Assembly (NCBI GenBank): GCA_027533185.1
Contig: JAPZTS010000029.1
Span: 1 to 23,692, forward strand
Length of the DNA: 23,692 nucleotides
Reading direction: 5' to 3'
DNA from: Leptospira sp.
GTDB taxonomy: Bacteria > Spirochaetota > Leptospiria > Leptospirales > Leptospiraceae
How positions within the stretch are numbered: position 1 is the first letter of the stretch; each line of letters begins with the position of its first letter. The translations under genes and the position numbers were made by a program. Shown one piece after another: positions 1 to 9,872 of this stretch. The notes below the pieces were generated by a model. The model had not been told where the DNA came from, ran no database searches, and saw only the letters and a program-made list of their open reading frames with translations.

Positions 1-1
1 A

Positions 2-493
2 TTGCTTGCAATATCTTTTATCTTTATTTTTTTACTCTTAAGCTCTCTTTACTCAAGCTATCAAATCGCATTTTCCCTTCTTATTCCTAGTCTCACATTG
101 AGCATATTGCTTGTTATTTGGTCTGTGATTTGTCAAAAAAGTTTTCATATGGGAACCTACTTGGGTTTGCTTTTGCTTGTCGGTGTATCAGTTGATAGCA
201 CCACACTCTATTGGGAAAAGTTTTCAAAACTTTCAAGCGATAGGATGATTCCAAAGCATAAAATCCAAACGATCGCATTTAGATGGTTTTTGGGTCCAGT
301 GAGTATAAACCACCTCACATCAATTATAGGTATATTACCAGTTTTTATCTATGGATTTTATGGAATGGAGATTCCCTATTCCATCATATCCATTTTAGTT
401 CCAGGTTTTATTTTTTCCTTCTTTTTACAATGTACTCTCACACCTTATTTGATTTGTAATTTGTTTCCATTTGAGAACCGGATCCAATTTTGA
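2..493 (+). CDS. RND-type efflux permease, C-terminal end (gene starts before the window)
   Basis: This is the last 163 residues of an inner-membrane RND (AcrB/CusA-like) transporter; the true start lies upstream of the window. Four hydrophobic segments (about residues 1-40, 50-75, 103-120 and 125-152) match the final transmembrane helices of RND pumps. The stretch around GLLLLVGVSVDSTTLYWEKF aligns by eye with the AcrB helix that carries Lys940 (GLSAKNAILIVEF); here the Lys position is Asp, as far as an eye alignment can tell. The TLTPYL near the end resembles the usual RND C-terminal motif. The stop codon directly touches the ATG of the next gene, also RND-like, so the two are very likely translated together. 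Substrate cannot be told from this piece. Family call is firm, subfamily is not. Confidence 0.8.
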   Translation: MLAISFIFIFLLLSSLYSSYQIAFSLLIPSLTLSILLVIWSVICQKSFHMGTYLGLLLLVGVSVDSTTLYWEKFSKLSSDRMIPKHKIQTIAFRWFLGPVSINHLTSIIGILPVFIYGFYGMEIPYSIISILVPGFIFSFFLQCTLTPYLICNLFPFENRIQF

Positions 494-2932
494 ATGAAAG
501 TAAACTATAGTTTCCCAATTTTATGTGCACTGAATTTGATTGGAATTTTAATTCTACCTGGCCTACGAATCAGAGGTTTGAATTATCAAGAGAATGCCTA
601 TTGGTTGCAGATAGAAATTCTATATCCTGGTGCGGATATCTTTACCGTCGAAAAAGAAATTAGCATTCCCATTGAAACTATCATTAAACAAGTACAAGGC
701 TATAAAAATTTTGAATCGCAGTCTGTCCCTGGAAAGAGTATCAGCTTTTTACAATTTGCCTCCTTAGATATTTTGGAGGAAAAAAAGAGAAAAATCCGCA
801 ATCTAATTTTTGAGAATTTACATACATTTCCCAAACGAGCAAATACCCCCCAGATTTCACATACTTCGAAATCAACAATGCCAGGATTTGTTTTTAGATA
901 TTTAAATCCTAAATCAGATATTGGGAAAACATATGAGGAAGAAATACGAAGTTTTTTCGAGTCTTTATATGGAGTCCATTCCATTCAGTTTTCGGAAAAC
1001 GAATCGGATGAAATCGTTGTAGAGATTTTTGAATCTATCTTAAAAACATGGAAACTCCAGCCTAGGGAAATTTTAAGTGCTCTGAATGGAATTTCTTATC
1101 CTTTTGCCGTAATGAATTCAAACGTCTATCCATTGTTAGAAATTCATTCTTTAGGAAAGTTTTCAAAAGCGGAGGTTTATCTCCCAAATAGAGGGAAGGT
1201 AAAACTAGATAGTTTTTCAAAGATAAGTTTGGAGAAAAAAACCTTGAATAAAAGCTTCCGATGGAATGGCAAGGAAGAAAATTTAATATTAGTGTATACG
1301 GATTCAGATATAACAAATCTACTGCTAATGCCAAGGATATTCAGCTTCCTATGGAACCATCAAGAGCTTGAGATTATTTTTAATCCTACTAAATCTTTGT
1401 TTATTGATTTTATTTTTTTGATAGTACTTTCGATTTTAATCGACATTTATATCTGTTCCCGTAAGTCGGAACCTATTCCAAAAATATCAATTTGGTACTT
1501 TTATTCCATTTTAATCCAAGTTACTAGTATTTTCATTATTTTTGATTTAGAATTCTCTGTAGTTGAGCTAACTGTATTTGTATTCGTAAAACTTTTATAC
1601 GTATCTTTTCATTTTCAATTCTTGGCTCCGTTTTTCGCTTTCTATCGAAAGCTACTTTTTTCACCGATACAAGAGGCAGATACACTTTTCTATAAACTTG
1701 TTTTTATTGTTCTGTTTGCTATCATCGGTATATTGGAATTCTTTCGATTGCCCTATCATCCCTATGAAAGAGCCAAACAAAATTCAGCAATTTTAGATTT
1801 TCCTCCGGGCAAAAATTTCTCTGAGTCAAATCGAATCACCAAACAGGTTGAAGATGAAATCTTATCAAGAGGACTAACAAAATCCATGACAGTTCAGTCC
1901 GAAAGTGGGCAATCTAAATTCTATCTGGAATTAGAGCCTGAAGTTGAACTATCTCAATTCAAAGATCTTCCTGTAGAGGATGGTTATTTTTATTTTCCAC
2001 AAGGTGGAATCGATACAGAAGAGTATGTTATATGGTTTTTTCATGAAAATCTTGAGACTCTTCGGAATATAGCGAAGGAAACAATCCTTACATTCAAACA
2101 ATGGGGGACTTTTTCTGAGGTTTTACAAATGTTCAAACCGCCCTATATTTCAAGCGTAGAAAATTGGGATGAACATTTTACTTCCGATCTTGGTATTCGA
2201 CATTCGGATTTGATGCAAAATCAAAAATTAAAATTAACTCCACCTATCTTTGAGAAAGTTTCATTCAAAGGAAAACTGACGGACGTTCGTATGAGAATCA
2301 AGCCACAGAAGATTTTAGATGTGGAAACAAATCTGCAAAACGATAGGATCCATCTGGATTCTTTGATCCTTAGAAATAAGGAATGGATACCAGACCGAAT
2401 CCAAAGAAAGAACCAGTCGAGGGCCTTGGGCATTGTTGCTCGTGGAGTAGATATCAACTTCAATACTTTAGAATCATTTCTGAAAGATATAAAAAACCAG
2501 AGGAATATAGGTTTTGGGATAGAAAAGCGAATCCAAAACGAAAAATCACGGATTGCATGGGAATCAATTCTTTGTTTTTTATTCGTATCTGTTTTGATTT
2601 TAGCGGTGGCAAAGTTTACGAATCTGAGGATGTATGGGATTTTTTTTGTTGTATTTGGAGCATTTGGACTCTTAAGTCTTTACATTCAAATTTCTTTAAG
2701 CGAACTTATCCTTGGTTTTGTTTGTTGTATTCTAGGAATTGCTTTTTTATATACACAAGCCAAAACTACAAAATTTAATTTTTTAATTTTGCAAAACTCA
2801 ATCTTATTCTTCGTATTTTGTTGGTTCGTTTTGGTATGTTTACCTTTTGGTACGGTATTGTTTCATTTATTTTCACTCGGCATTGTCATTTATTTTTTTA
2901 TGACAAAGTTTCATTTTTTTATGAGCAAATAG
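494..2932 (+). CDS. Divergent, shortened RND-superfamily permease-like protein
   Basis: An 812-residue membrane protein with RND-pump architecture, but about 200 residues shorter than the usual 1000-1050. Visible RND landmarks are an N-terminal helix (about 8-24), a first periplasmic loop opening with YPGADIFTVEKEISIPIE (45-61), further helices near 302-320, 333-355, 356-378 and 399-416, a second loop opening with PPGKNFSESNR (437-447), and four to five helices after about 690. The helix that should hold the Asp-Asp proton relay (AcrB Asp407/Asp408) appears to be the one near 356-378, and I see no Asp in it. Two helices seem to be missing before the second loop. It starts immediately after the stop of another RND gene, so a heteromeric pair, as in MdtB/MdtC, is plausible; that is inference. 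The start has only a weak Shine-Dalgarno (CGGA about 10 bases upstream), which fits coupling. Confidence 0.75.
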   Translation: MKVNYSFPILCALNLIGILILPGLRIRGLNYQENAYWLQIEILYPGADIFTVEKEISIPIETIIKQVQGYKNFESQSVPGKSISFLQFASLDILEEKKRKIRNLIFENLHTFPKRANTPQISHTSKSTMPGFVFRYLNPKSDIGKTYEEEIRSFFESLYGVHSIQFSENESDEIVVEIFESILKTWKLQPREILSALNGISYPFAVMNSNVYPLLEIHSLGKFSKAEVYLPNRGKVKLDSFSKISLEKKTLNKSFRWNGKEENLILVYTDSDITNLLLMPRIFSFLWNHQELEIIFNPTKSLFIDFIFLIVLSILIDIYICSRKSEPIPKISIWYFYSILIQVTSIFIIFDLEFSVVELTVFVFVKLLYVSFHFQFLAPFFAFYRKLLFSPIQEADTLFYKLVFIVLFAIIGILEFFRLPYHPYERAKQNSAILDFPPGKNFSESNRITKQVEDEILSRGLTKSMTVQSESGQSKFYLELEPEVELSQFKDLPVEDGYFYFPQGGIDTEEYVIWFFHENLETLRNIAKETILTFKQWGTFSEVLQMFKPPYISSVENWDEHFTSDLGIRHSDLMQNQKLKLTPPIFEKVSFKGKLTDVRMRIKPQKILDVETNLQNDRIHLDSLILRNKEWIPDRIQRKNQSRALGIVARGVDINFNTLESFLKDIKNQRNIGFGIEKRIQNEKSRIAWESILCFLFVSVLILAVAKFTNLRMYGIFFVVFGAFGLLSLYIQISLSELILGFVCCILGIAFLYTQAKTTKFNFLILQNSILFFVFCWFVLVCLPFGTVLFHLFSLGIVIYFFMTKFHFFMSK

Positions 2933-2978
2933 GTTACCAAACTTTAAATGCAGAACCTTATCACAACGAGGTTCTTCT

Positions 2979-5900
2979 ATGCAAACCCATAACAAGATTG
3001 GTTTTTTTTTCTCACATTTTAACTTACGAACTTTTATTTTTCTTTTGATGTTTACCCCTATTTTTTCTCAGGCTACAATCTACGAATTGCAAATGCCTGA
3101 ATACAATTCAGAAGAACATTTGCCTATGTATAGGGATCGTTATTATATTAATTCTTATGATGAATGGAGGCAATCTGTCACATCTTATTTCAACATTCAA
3201 AAAACAGAATGGGAAGCAATTGCTGATCGAACAATTTGGAAGATTCTCGAAACGGTTCAAAATTCGGATTATTATTTGGAAAACAGTAGCTATCTGGATG
3301 AAACCTTCCTTAGCCTAGACACACAAAAAGAAAGAATGCTCGCAGAATGGGAATTGCATGCGAGTCAAAATTTTTATGAGAACGAGGCTTATTTTCTTCA
3401 AAAATTGAATACAGGTTCTTTAGACAAAGCGTATTTGGATCGAATTTATGAAACAGAATATTTTAAATCTTTAAATGAATTTGAAAAAACAAATTACTTG
3501 GAGCAACAACGTTTTGTGGACTCTTACCGAGAGTGGGAATACAATTTAAATCTAACAGAAGCTACTGGGTTACGAGATTTTTCTAATGCATTTACCAACT
3601 TACAATCACAATATGAAAAGTATCTTGAGGAGATACAGAATACTGATAGCCATTTTTCTACAAATCTTTCCGTGATAAATCAATATAAAAATCAAGTCAA
3701 ACAAGGCATTAGCTCATTAGTTTCCTATTTTAAAAGTGAATTGCTGGAAAATTGTGAATTCAAAACTGGCTGCCAATACCGCAACGGTAATCAAGAACAG
3801 AATACTGCAGGTAAACTTTTGCAAAACCTTGTAGATCGGATTTCTGTAAAATTAGAAAATCCGAATATAGATCCAAATTTATTCTTAACAGAAATATCTA
3901 AAGAAATCTCTGATTTTCTGTCTGTACAAGAAGTGTATGCCAAGGCAGAATACACTAGATACTTTAAGCAAGTGCATACAGTACAAAATGGATTTCATAT
4001 TGATTTAACAAAATCCAAACAATCTATAGATCTAATCTCTGAAATTCAATCCATTAGAGATGGAAACATTTATTCTGTTGGGACTGATCAGACATATTAC
4101 AATTGGTTAGGCGATCCAAATGAGGCATATCATTTCAATAATATTGAAGACGAAAGATTGCGATTGATGTTTCGGGCGATTCTAAGCGGGGATGAAGGAG
4201 CCATCCTTTCAGAAATCAACAAAGGTCTTGGGAATGGTAGATCGGCAAAGGCAGTATTTTCTTCCAATCTTTATACGTACCATTTGGGCCACTCAAACAA
4301 TGTTAGAATATTGGGATTTCCTGTGGCTATGCAAGGAACTGCGCATGAATATGGAAATTTAGCTTTAGATTCGGCCGAAAATTATGGAACCTGGACTGCT
4401 ATCCGTGGTGCGCCGGAGATACCAGGTGCATGGACTAAATATCTGATGGGTCAGATTTCTTATGGAATATTATACGAATTGTATGACCGCGAATCAGATG
4501 ATATTTCGAAGTATTGGAATGCAAACCAAAAAGACTTATGGAATCAATTTAGGATGTTTGAAGACAATGTGTTACCAGCTATCTTTGCTTGGGAATCTAA
4601 GGTAATATCGTATAATGACCAATATGCGAATTGGCAAAATGAAAAATCCAAATTGATTGCTTCTGCAACGGATGATTTTGTTAATAAATGGTCTCATTTA
4701 GAGCAACAAAAGGAAGTTTGGTTATCTGAATTAAAGAGTGAGAGGGAAGAAGGGCGATCAGAGTGGTCCCAGCTTTATAAAAATGGTGATTTGAGTGAGC
4801 GCGTATCCAGCGGAGGCATTGGGAGTTTTGAATGGGATACAAATCTTAAAATTGGGAATTCGGAAACACTCAATGCCTTCCATCAAATTGCAAAAAGTGG
4901 TCCCAATGTAGGCGAAATAGAAAATCAAAAAATGTCTTTTTTTAATGCCATCCAAAGTACGATCAAGGGAGTTGATCAATATGGATCCATACTCCAAACC
5001 AATCAGAATTTAGTTGATACTCAAATTTTGGAACACCAGAAACTCATCAAACAGATGACATACTCAATCAAATGGGAGGATCGGGCTGTAGCAAAAACAA
5101 ATCAGTCAGGAAAGGTTGTAGGCGAGAATCAAGACTTGAATTCTACACTGGCTCTGATCAACTCTACAAACTTTAAGTCTGGATGTGGAACCAAGGATTT
5201 AGATCCAGAGTGTTTCCAAAATAAATTCAAATCCGTGATTGCTTCCTTGAGTGAAAAGAATTTAGAATATCAGAATGGAATGATCGTAAGAAAACTAACA
5301 GAAGAAGAAAAAAAACAGTTATCAGATTGTTATTCGATGATGGAAGGTTCCGCCTGTAGTAGTTTGTTGAAAAAAGAATATGATGCCGATTACAACCAGG
5401 ACACAAAAGTGGTTACTCTCTCAAGACAGATCAACGATGGTACTGTCAAAGGAAAAAATGAAAATGGAATCTATACAAATGGTAGTATAAATGAAGTACG
5501 CCATGTCCATCTAAGCTCTGCGACCTATATTCAAGCTCCGGAAGGGAAGTCTTTCTTTACGCAGTGGTCTGACGATGATTGGAAGAAGCTCCAAAAATCC
5601 ATAGATTTATCCTATAAAAAATTAGAATCGAATCTAGGAGCCGATCGCGAGCTCATTTCTTCGAATGTAGCGAGCATCATGTCGACAGATGCAAGAAACA
5701 CAAAGATGTTTCTCAAAGAAAAGGAAGCGAAAGAAAAAGCCGACTCTCTACTCCAAGACTTAGCATTAGCCTACTTCACTGGAGGAATGGCAGGCGTAAA
5801 GGCCTCCATCAAAGGTAAAGTCGAATCTGCGATTAACACGGAACTTGCGACTGCCTTTATCCGAGCCACAGGTGGAAGCGAAGACGATATAGCTTTCGCT

Positions 5901-8900
5901 GCCCAAGCCGTAGAATTTATGCGAGGTCGAATGAAGATGCGAGACCTAAAAGACAAAAATACTTATGTTGGTTATGGCTCAGCATCTGGACTCGATTTTC
6001 TCAATCCTATGACGCATTTGAAGGTGGCAGGCCAAGTCATCAATGCGGCGGCTCAACACTTGGGCTCTGGATTGACTAAGACACTTCACACGTTGAACAA
6101 CTGGACTGGTGGAACAACAAATATGGTGTTAGGTTGGGTTACTTCAGCAGTTGGAGTTATTGGGAACCTAGTCGTCGGAAGTGAAAACTACTCTAACTTT
6201 GTAGAAAATATTACCGCAAAAGACAAAAAATACGCAGCATTAAAAGCAAGTGAAGAGGCTTTGGCCCGCCGCGCCGCCTCACAAGGGATAGCCTCGGCTT
6301 CTGGTCTTCCCTTAGATTTAGTTTCCTCTTGGGTGAATGATAAGGTAGGCGAAGCAAAAGCAGAAAAAGCAAACAAGTTTGCTGGAAATTTCCTAATGGA
6401 TATTGGTACGCAAGTCGTAGGCGTAATTGGAGGTATTGTCAAAACAGCTCTTGTCGCAACTGGAATCAAAGAAAGGGAAATCCAAAAGACTCTCGAACAG
6501 GGGAACGATCTTGTAAATCTCGGAAACATGGAAAGGTCTAGCGCCTCCCAAGCTTCGTTAGGTTTTAATGAGCAAATTTTCGGTATGAAGGCATCGGGAA
6601 CGAGTTACCAAAGTAGTGTAATCGATATTAGAAATAACAAAGCCGCAAAAGAGGAACTCAATAAATTGGTAATTGCATCAAACATTGCTTCTGCGGCAGG
6701 CATTAGGCCAGAAATCGCAAGAGGTTTTGTAGACAAGGGATTTAGTGACCACAATCGTAGAAAAGCTGACCGAGATGCACAAAGATCCGCAATCGAACAA
6801 ACTTTTGTTACTGCCGCAACTATCGTAGTGACCATGGGTGCTGGCGCAGTTCTCGGAACTGGGGCTGCAGCCACAGGAACTGCGACAACGGCGGCATCCA
6901 CCTCTACGGCCGCGGCTACCACAACAGCAGCGGCGACAACTACCACGGCCGCCTCAACTCTGTCCTCAGTTGCCTCGACAGTTGGATCAGCTATTTCAAG
7001 TGCGGCTTCAACAGTAGCATCAACAGTCTCCTCAATGGCTTCAACAGTTGGTTCGGCGATTTCCAGTATTGCTCCGAGTTTTTCATCTTCCATTTCTTCC
7101 CTCTATTCGACAGTGAGTACAACATTTTCGAATGCAATGACAACAGTGGGAAATACACTGAGCTCGGTTGGTAGTTCTGTTAATAGTTTTCTAGGTATAG
7201 ATAATCTTGTTCTTAAGTATGGCATAGATCCTGCTGTGGCAGCGGTTCGGACAGGGCAGGCTGTTGCCAACTCTGCTATCCAAGGGGCCTATGGGTCTCG
7301 TCATGGCGTAGAAGGTGCGTTAGCAGGCATCGCCAATGGTCTGATTGGTGGCGCAACTCAGATTGCGAGACCCATCCAATCCGGAATGCTTGCTGGCATC
7401 ACCCCAGGCCTCGGTGTCACCTATCATCCACAAAACGGCTGGGGAGGGATGATTGGACTTGGGAATACAACAACCAATGCGAGTATCTCTTTTTCCCAAA
7501 GGGGAGATACAACGGTGCAAGGATCCTATTCTCTTGGCAAAAGTGGAGTCCAGCTTGCTGGAGATATCACAACCAATGGGGCTGCAAATATTGGATTAAA
7601 CTACAACCCAACAGGAGAAGGTCCCCGAAGGGACTGGAACTTCTCCCTCATGTACGACACCGCAGGGACGGGTTTATCTGCAAGTATCGGTTACACACAT
7701 CCAGGCTCCACCTTCGGCCTTACCTCCACTATCGACCGCCATGGTCTCTCTACTTCCGCCGAGTTAACTGGCGTCAGTATCGCGACCAATGGCCCAAATG
7801 GATTCCGGATGGACGAAATCAACTTCGCCGAACAGAACATCAACGCGGCACAGGATAAGACGCAGGATGATCCTTCCAATAGAGATAAAAACGACGATGG
7901 AAGTAAGAATGCCGATGCCGATGACAACGATTTCTTTCGTGATATGGGAGAAGCCGGCATCGCCCTTGCTGGCCTTCTTGCAGGGGGTGCGGGAATCGTA
8001 ACAGGATTGTTTGGTGGGGGAACACCAGTAGCGAACGGTGGGAATGCGAATCCATTGCCGACGAATACGGGTGTGGTGGCAACGGATGAACGTGCGCGGA
8101 GAAAAGAGGATGAGGAATCTTTTGATTCTGATCCAGCGGGCAATTCACAATTAGATCCTATGAATCCGAGGGTGGAGGGGGATAATTTAGCAGACAGTGT
8201 TCCGATTGATTCGATGAACCCGAGACAAGATGGGGATACATCAGATTCTACGTTGGATTTGATGAATCCAAGGGATGAAGGAGAAGGGGATCTTGAACAA
8301 TCAAATGGAGATGTTGATTGGACTTTTGTTGAAGATTATGGCCAAGTTGCTGGCGCTGGCGGAACTACAATCTATGGCAAAAAACCGTTAACAGAGGGCC
8401 TTAACAGTTCACCTAGAGAATCCTATGGAAGCCTTGATCATCTAAAAAAGGTAGTTTTATCTGGGAACACAAATGATCTACAAAATAGGTTCAAAGACGC
8501 ACTCGATGCTAACAACTTGGTTCGAACCGATGAAGGAATCAAAAAACTAGAAAAATTTAATTCCTTATCAGATCGATTGAGTTATGACCCTGATTTCCAA
8601 AGAAAAACTAGTCTTAATACTGAGGTAGATAATTTAAAGAAGACGATTGAAGCAACAAAGAACTATGATCCGAAAGATCCAAAATTAGTAGGCTTAAGAG
8701 ATACATTAAAGAATCTAACGAACGAAGTAAAATTGCTCGAGCAAAAGCTTGAACCAATCAATAAAGCCATAGAGACAGCACAAAAAGATTTGGAGAAACA
8801 TTTACTAAAAGTGAAAGCTGCCGTGCAAACGGAATACAAGACCAAAGTTTTGGATATGGTGAAAAACGGTGACTTTTCGGGACCACTTACCGTGCTACAG

Positions 8901-9872
8901 AATATTAAACCGGCAACACCCGAGTGGCCGAATAAATTTTCTGAGATTGGACGAATTGTGACACCCTCCGACCGAGATTCACTTGCCGCATGTGCGGCTG
9001 CCTTAAGAGTTGATGGTTTAACAAAAGGCCAACGTGATGGTCTTGACCGAGTGAACCAAACTCCACAACAATTTCTCGACTCAAATCCAAAATTCGCTGG
9101 CAAAGAATTTGGAAAGCTCACAGCATCGGAGAGAATAGAAGTGATGAATGCGATGATCGATCGGAATGTGGTAAACCAATCAAAAGATGGTGGGATGGCA
9201 AAAATGGTCGAAACTGTATTTGAGGCCATCCGAAAAGAAGGCAAAGACAATTTCCAATTTGTAAGTTTAGATGGTACAAATGGTAGAAAGGAAAATTTTG
9301 ACTTTATCAAAGGGTATCTTTTTGATTCGAATGCAAGCAGTAAAGAACTTGCAGGAGATGTAACATCTGAGCTTTGCAAAGTGTATACAAACTATGTGCA
9401 GGCGGTTGCAAACAATATGACAAGGGCGAGCTTTGGAGATTTTTTAATGGCGAAATTTAAATCAGGCGACATTGGCGCCGACTCCTCAAAAATCCCAAAA
9501 CCAGTGATGGACCAAAACGGACTTACAGGATCCCAAGCCGGCATCGACACCAAAAATGGATTAGGTGACAAAAAAGTAGCCAATGATTTTAAAGATCTAA
9601 AAATCAACGAAAATGGGGATGTAGTTAGTGGCATAACGAGACCGCTTACCCATTCTGAAATCAAATCCGTCCTGGATTCCAAAAAACCTGGGGACGTGGT
9701 GCAGGTATATGTGGATACAAAAGATGGTAATCCAGGTCCCAACCATTACCATATGATTGTGAAAGGAACTGATGGGCAATGGTATAATATGGACCATAAT
9801 GAAAAGAAGAAAGAGGGGATGTTTGCAGTCATTGATCCTTATAAAGGTAATATCTACGGACTCTACCAATGA
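2979..9872 (+). CDS. Giant secreted protein, TIGR04388-like family, with a distinct C-terminal module (candidate polymorphic toxin)
   Basis: A 2297-residue exported protein. Residues 1-32 form a Sec signal peptide ending SQA. Residues 33 to about 1000 are mostly helical and rich in Trp, Glu and Gln. About 1281-1400 is an Ala/Thr/Ser low-complexity stretch. About 1470-1640 is Gly-rich and beta-like (GLGVTYHPQNGWGG and following). Residues 1658-1682 are hydrophobic (GIALAGLLAGGAGIVTGLFG). Three MNPR repeats begin at 1725, 1743 and 1759. A coiled coil lies near 1885-1955. The last 100 residues look like a compact beta-rich domain with His2256, His2258 and Asp2272. I recognise the body as the Leptospira family usually labelled TIGR04388; its function is not established. 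The start has an upstream ACGAGG. The gene overlaps the following lipoprotein gene by ATGA. GC is uneven: single 60-base lines give 20 (3181), 40 (6901), 32 (7741) and 18 (9241) G+C. Reading the C-terminus as an effector with a neighbouring immunity gene is inference. Confidence 0.85.
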   Translation: MQTHNKIGFFFSHFNLRTFIFLLMFTPIFSQATIYELQMPEYNSEEHLPMYRDRYYINSYDEWRQSVTSYFNIQKTEWEAIADRTIWKILETVQNSDYYLENSSYLDETFLSLDTQKERMLAEWELHASQNFYENEAYFLQKLNTGSLDKAYLDRIYETEYFKSLNEFEKTNYLEQQRFVDSYREWEYNLNLTEATGLRDFSNAFTNLQSQYEKYLEEIQNTDSHFSTNLSVINQYKNQVKQGISSLVSYFKSELLENCEFKTGCQYRNGNQEQNTAGKLLQNLVDRISVKLENPNIDPNLFLTEISKEISDFLSVQEVYAKAEYTRYFKQVHTVQNGFHIDLTKSKQSIDLISEIQSIRDGNIYSVGTDQTYYNWLGDPNEAYHFNNIEDERLRLMFRAILSGDEGAILSEINKGLGNGRSAKAVFSSNLYTYHLGHSNNVRILGFPVAMQGTAHEYGNLALDSAENYGTWTAIRGAPEIPGAWTKYLMGQISYGILYELYDRESDDISKYWNANQKDLWNQFRMFEDNVLPAIFAWESKVISYNDQYANWQNEKSKLIASATDDFVNKWSHLEQQKEVWLSELKSEREEGRSEWSQLYKNGDLSERVSSGGIGSFEWDTNLKIGNSETLNAFHQIAKSGPNVGEIENQKMSFFNAIQSTIKGVDQYGSILQTNQNLVDTQILEHQKLIKQMTYSIKWEDRAVAKTNQSGKVVGENQDLNSTLALINSTNFKSGCGTKDLDPECFQNKFKSVIASLSEKNLEYQNGMIVRKLTEEEKKQLSDCYSMMEGSACSSLLKKEYDADYNQDTKVVTLSRQINDGTVKGKNENGIYTNGSINEVRHVHLSSATYIQAPEGKSFFTQWSDDDWKKLQKSIDLSYKKLESNLGADRELISSNVASIMSTDARNTKMFLKEKEAKEKADSLLQDLALAYFTGGMAGVKASIKGKVESAINTELATAFIRATGGSEDDIAFAAQAVEFMRGRMKMRDLKDKNTYVGYGSASGLDFLNPMTHLKVAGQVINAAAQHLGSGLTKTLHTLNNWTGGTTNMVLGWVTSAVGVIGNLVVGSENYSNFVENITAKDKKYAALKASEEALARRAASQGIASASGLPLDLVSSWVNDKVGEAKAEKANKFAGNFLMDIGTQVVGVIGGIVKTALVATGIKEREIQKTLEQGNDLVNLGNMERSSASQASLGFNEQIFGMKASGTSYQSSVIDIRNNKAAKEELNKLVIASNIASAAGIRPEIARGFVDKGFSDHNRRKADRDAQRSAIEQTFVTAATIVVTMGAGAVLGTGAAATGTATTAASTSTAAATTTAAATTTTAASTLSSVASTVGSAISSAASTVASTVSSMASTVGSAISSIAPSFSSSISSLYSTVSTTFSNAMTTVGNTLSSVGSSVNSFLGIDNLVLKYGIDPAVAAVRTGQAVANSAIQGAYGSRHGVEGALAGIANGLIGGATQIARPIQSGMLAGITPGLGVTYHPQNGWGGMIGLGNTTTNASISFSQRGDTTVQGSYSLGKSGVQLAGDITTNGAANIGLNYNPTGEGPRRDWNFSLMYDTAGTGLSASIGYTHPGSTFGLTSTIDRHGLSTSAELTGVSIATNGPNGFRMDEINFAEQNINAAQDKTQDDPSNRDKNDDGSKNADADDNDFFRDMGEAGIALAGLLAGGAGIVTGLFGGGTPVANGGNANPLPTNTGVVATDERARRKEDEESFDSDPAGNSQLDPMNPRVEGDNLADSVPIDSMNPRQDGDTSDSTLDLMNPRDEGEGDLEQSNGDVDWTFVEDYGQVAGAGGTTIYGKKPLTEGLNSSPRESYGSLDHLKKVVLSGNTNDLQNRFKDALDANNLVRTDEGIKKLEKFNSLSDRLSYDPDFQRKTSLNTEVDNLKKTIEATKNYDPKDPKLVGLRDTLKNLTNEVKLLEQKLEPINKAIETAQKDLEKHLLKVKAAVQTEYKTKVLDMVKNGDFSGPLTVLQNIKPATPEWPNKFSEIGRIVTPSDRDSLAACAAALRVDGLTKGQRDGLDRVNQTPQQFLDSNPKFAGKEFGKLTASERIEVMNAMIDRNVVNQSKDGGMAKMVETVFEAIRKEGKDNFQFVSLDGTNGRKENFDFIKGYLFDSNASSKELAGDVTSELCKVYTNYVQAVANNMTRASFGDFLMAKFKSGDIGADSSKIPKPVMDQNGLTGSQAGIDTKNGLGDKKVANDFKDLKINENGDVVSGITRPLTHSEIKSVLDSKKPGDVVQVYVDTKDGNPGPNHYHMIVKGTDGQWYNMDHNEKKKEGMFAVIDPYKGNIYGLYQ
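7398..7526 (+). repeat. 129-bp direct repeat, intact copy inside the giant gene
   Basis: This stretch encodes residues 1474-1516 of the giant protein (ITPGLGVTYHPQ and following, to TTVQGS). It matches 10675-10803 at 122 of 129 positions in the same orientation, without gaps. Six of the seven differences fall at third codon positions and are silent; one changes Gln to Glu. The match ends sharply on its right side at the codon after TCC. The two copies flank the whole C-terminal part of the giant gene plus the lipoprotein gene. Confidence 0.95.
8151..8292 (+). repeat. Three in-frame MNPR repeats
   Basis: The protein motif [LI]D[PSL]MNPR followed two residues later by acidic-Gly occurs three times, beginning at residues 1725, 1743 and 1759 (spacings 18 and 16). 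The surrounding sequence is acidic. The repeats lie between the hydrophobic Gly-rich segment and the C-terminal part, so they may be a linker or a marker of the junction. Function unknown. Confidence 0.85.

Noticed and set aside
2818..3048. Open frame bridging the RND gene and the giant gene
   Set aside because: It overlaps both real genes, has no ribosome site, and the giant gene's signal peptide lies in another frame here.
6605..7093. A 162-codon open frame on the minus strand with Ala/Val-rich protein
   Set aside because: It is the mirror of the Ala/Thr-rich stretch of the giant gene; its low-complexity make-up comes from GC-rich third positions, and it has no ribosome site.
8663..9379. 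A 238-codon minus-strand open frame opposite the giant gene
   Set aside because: The protein is Ser/Phe-rich without a recognisable domain, as expected from antisense of a Lys/Glu-rich coding region.
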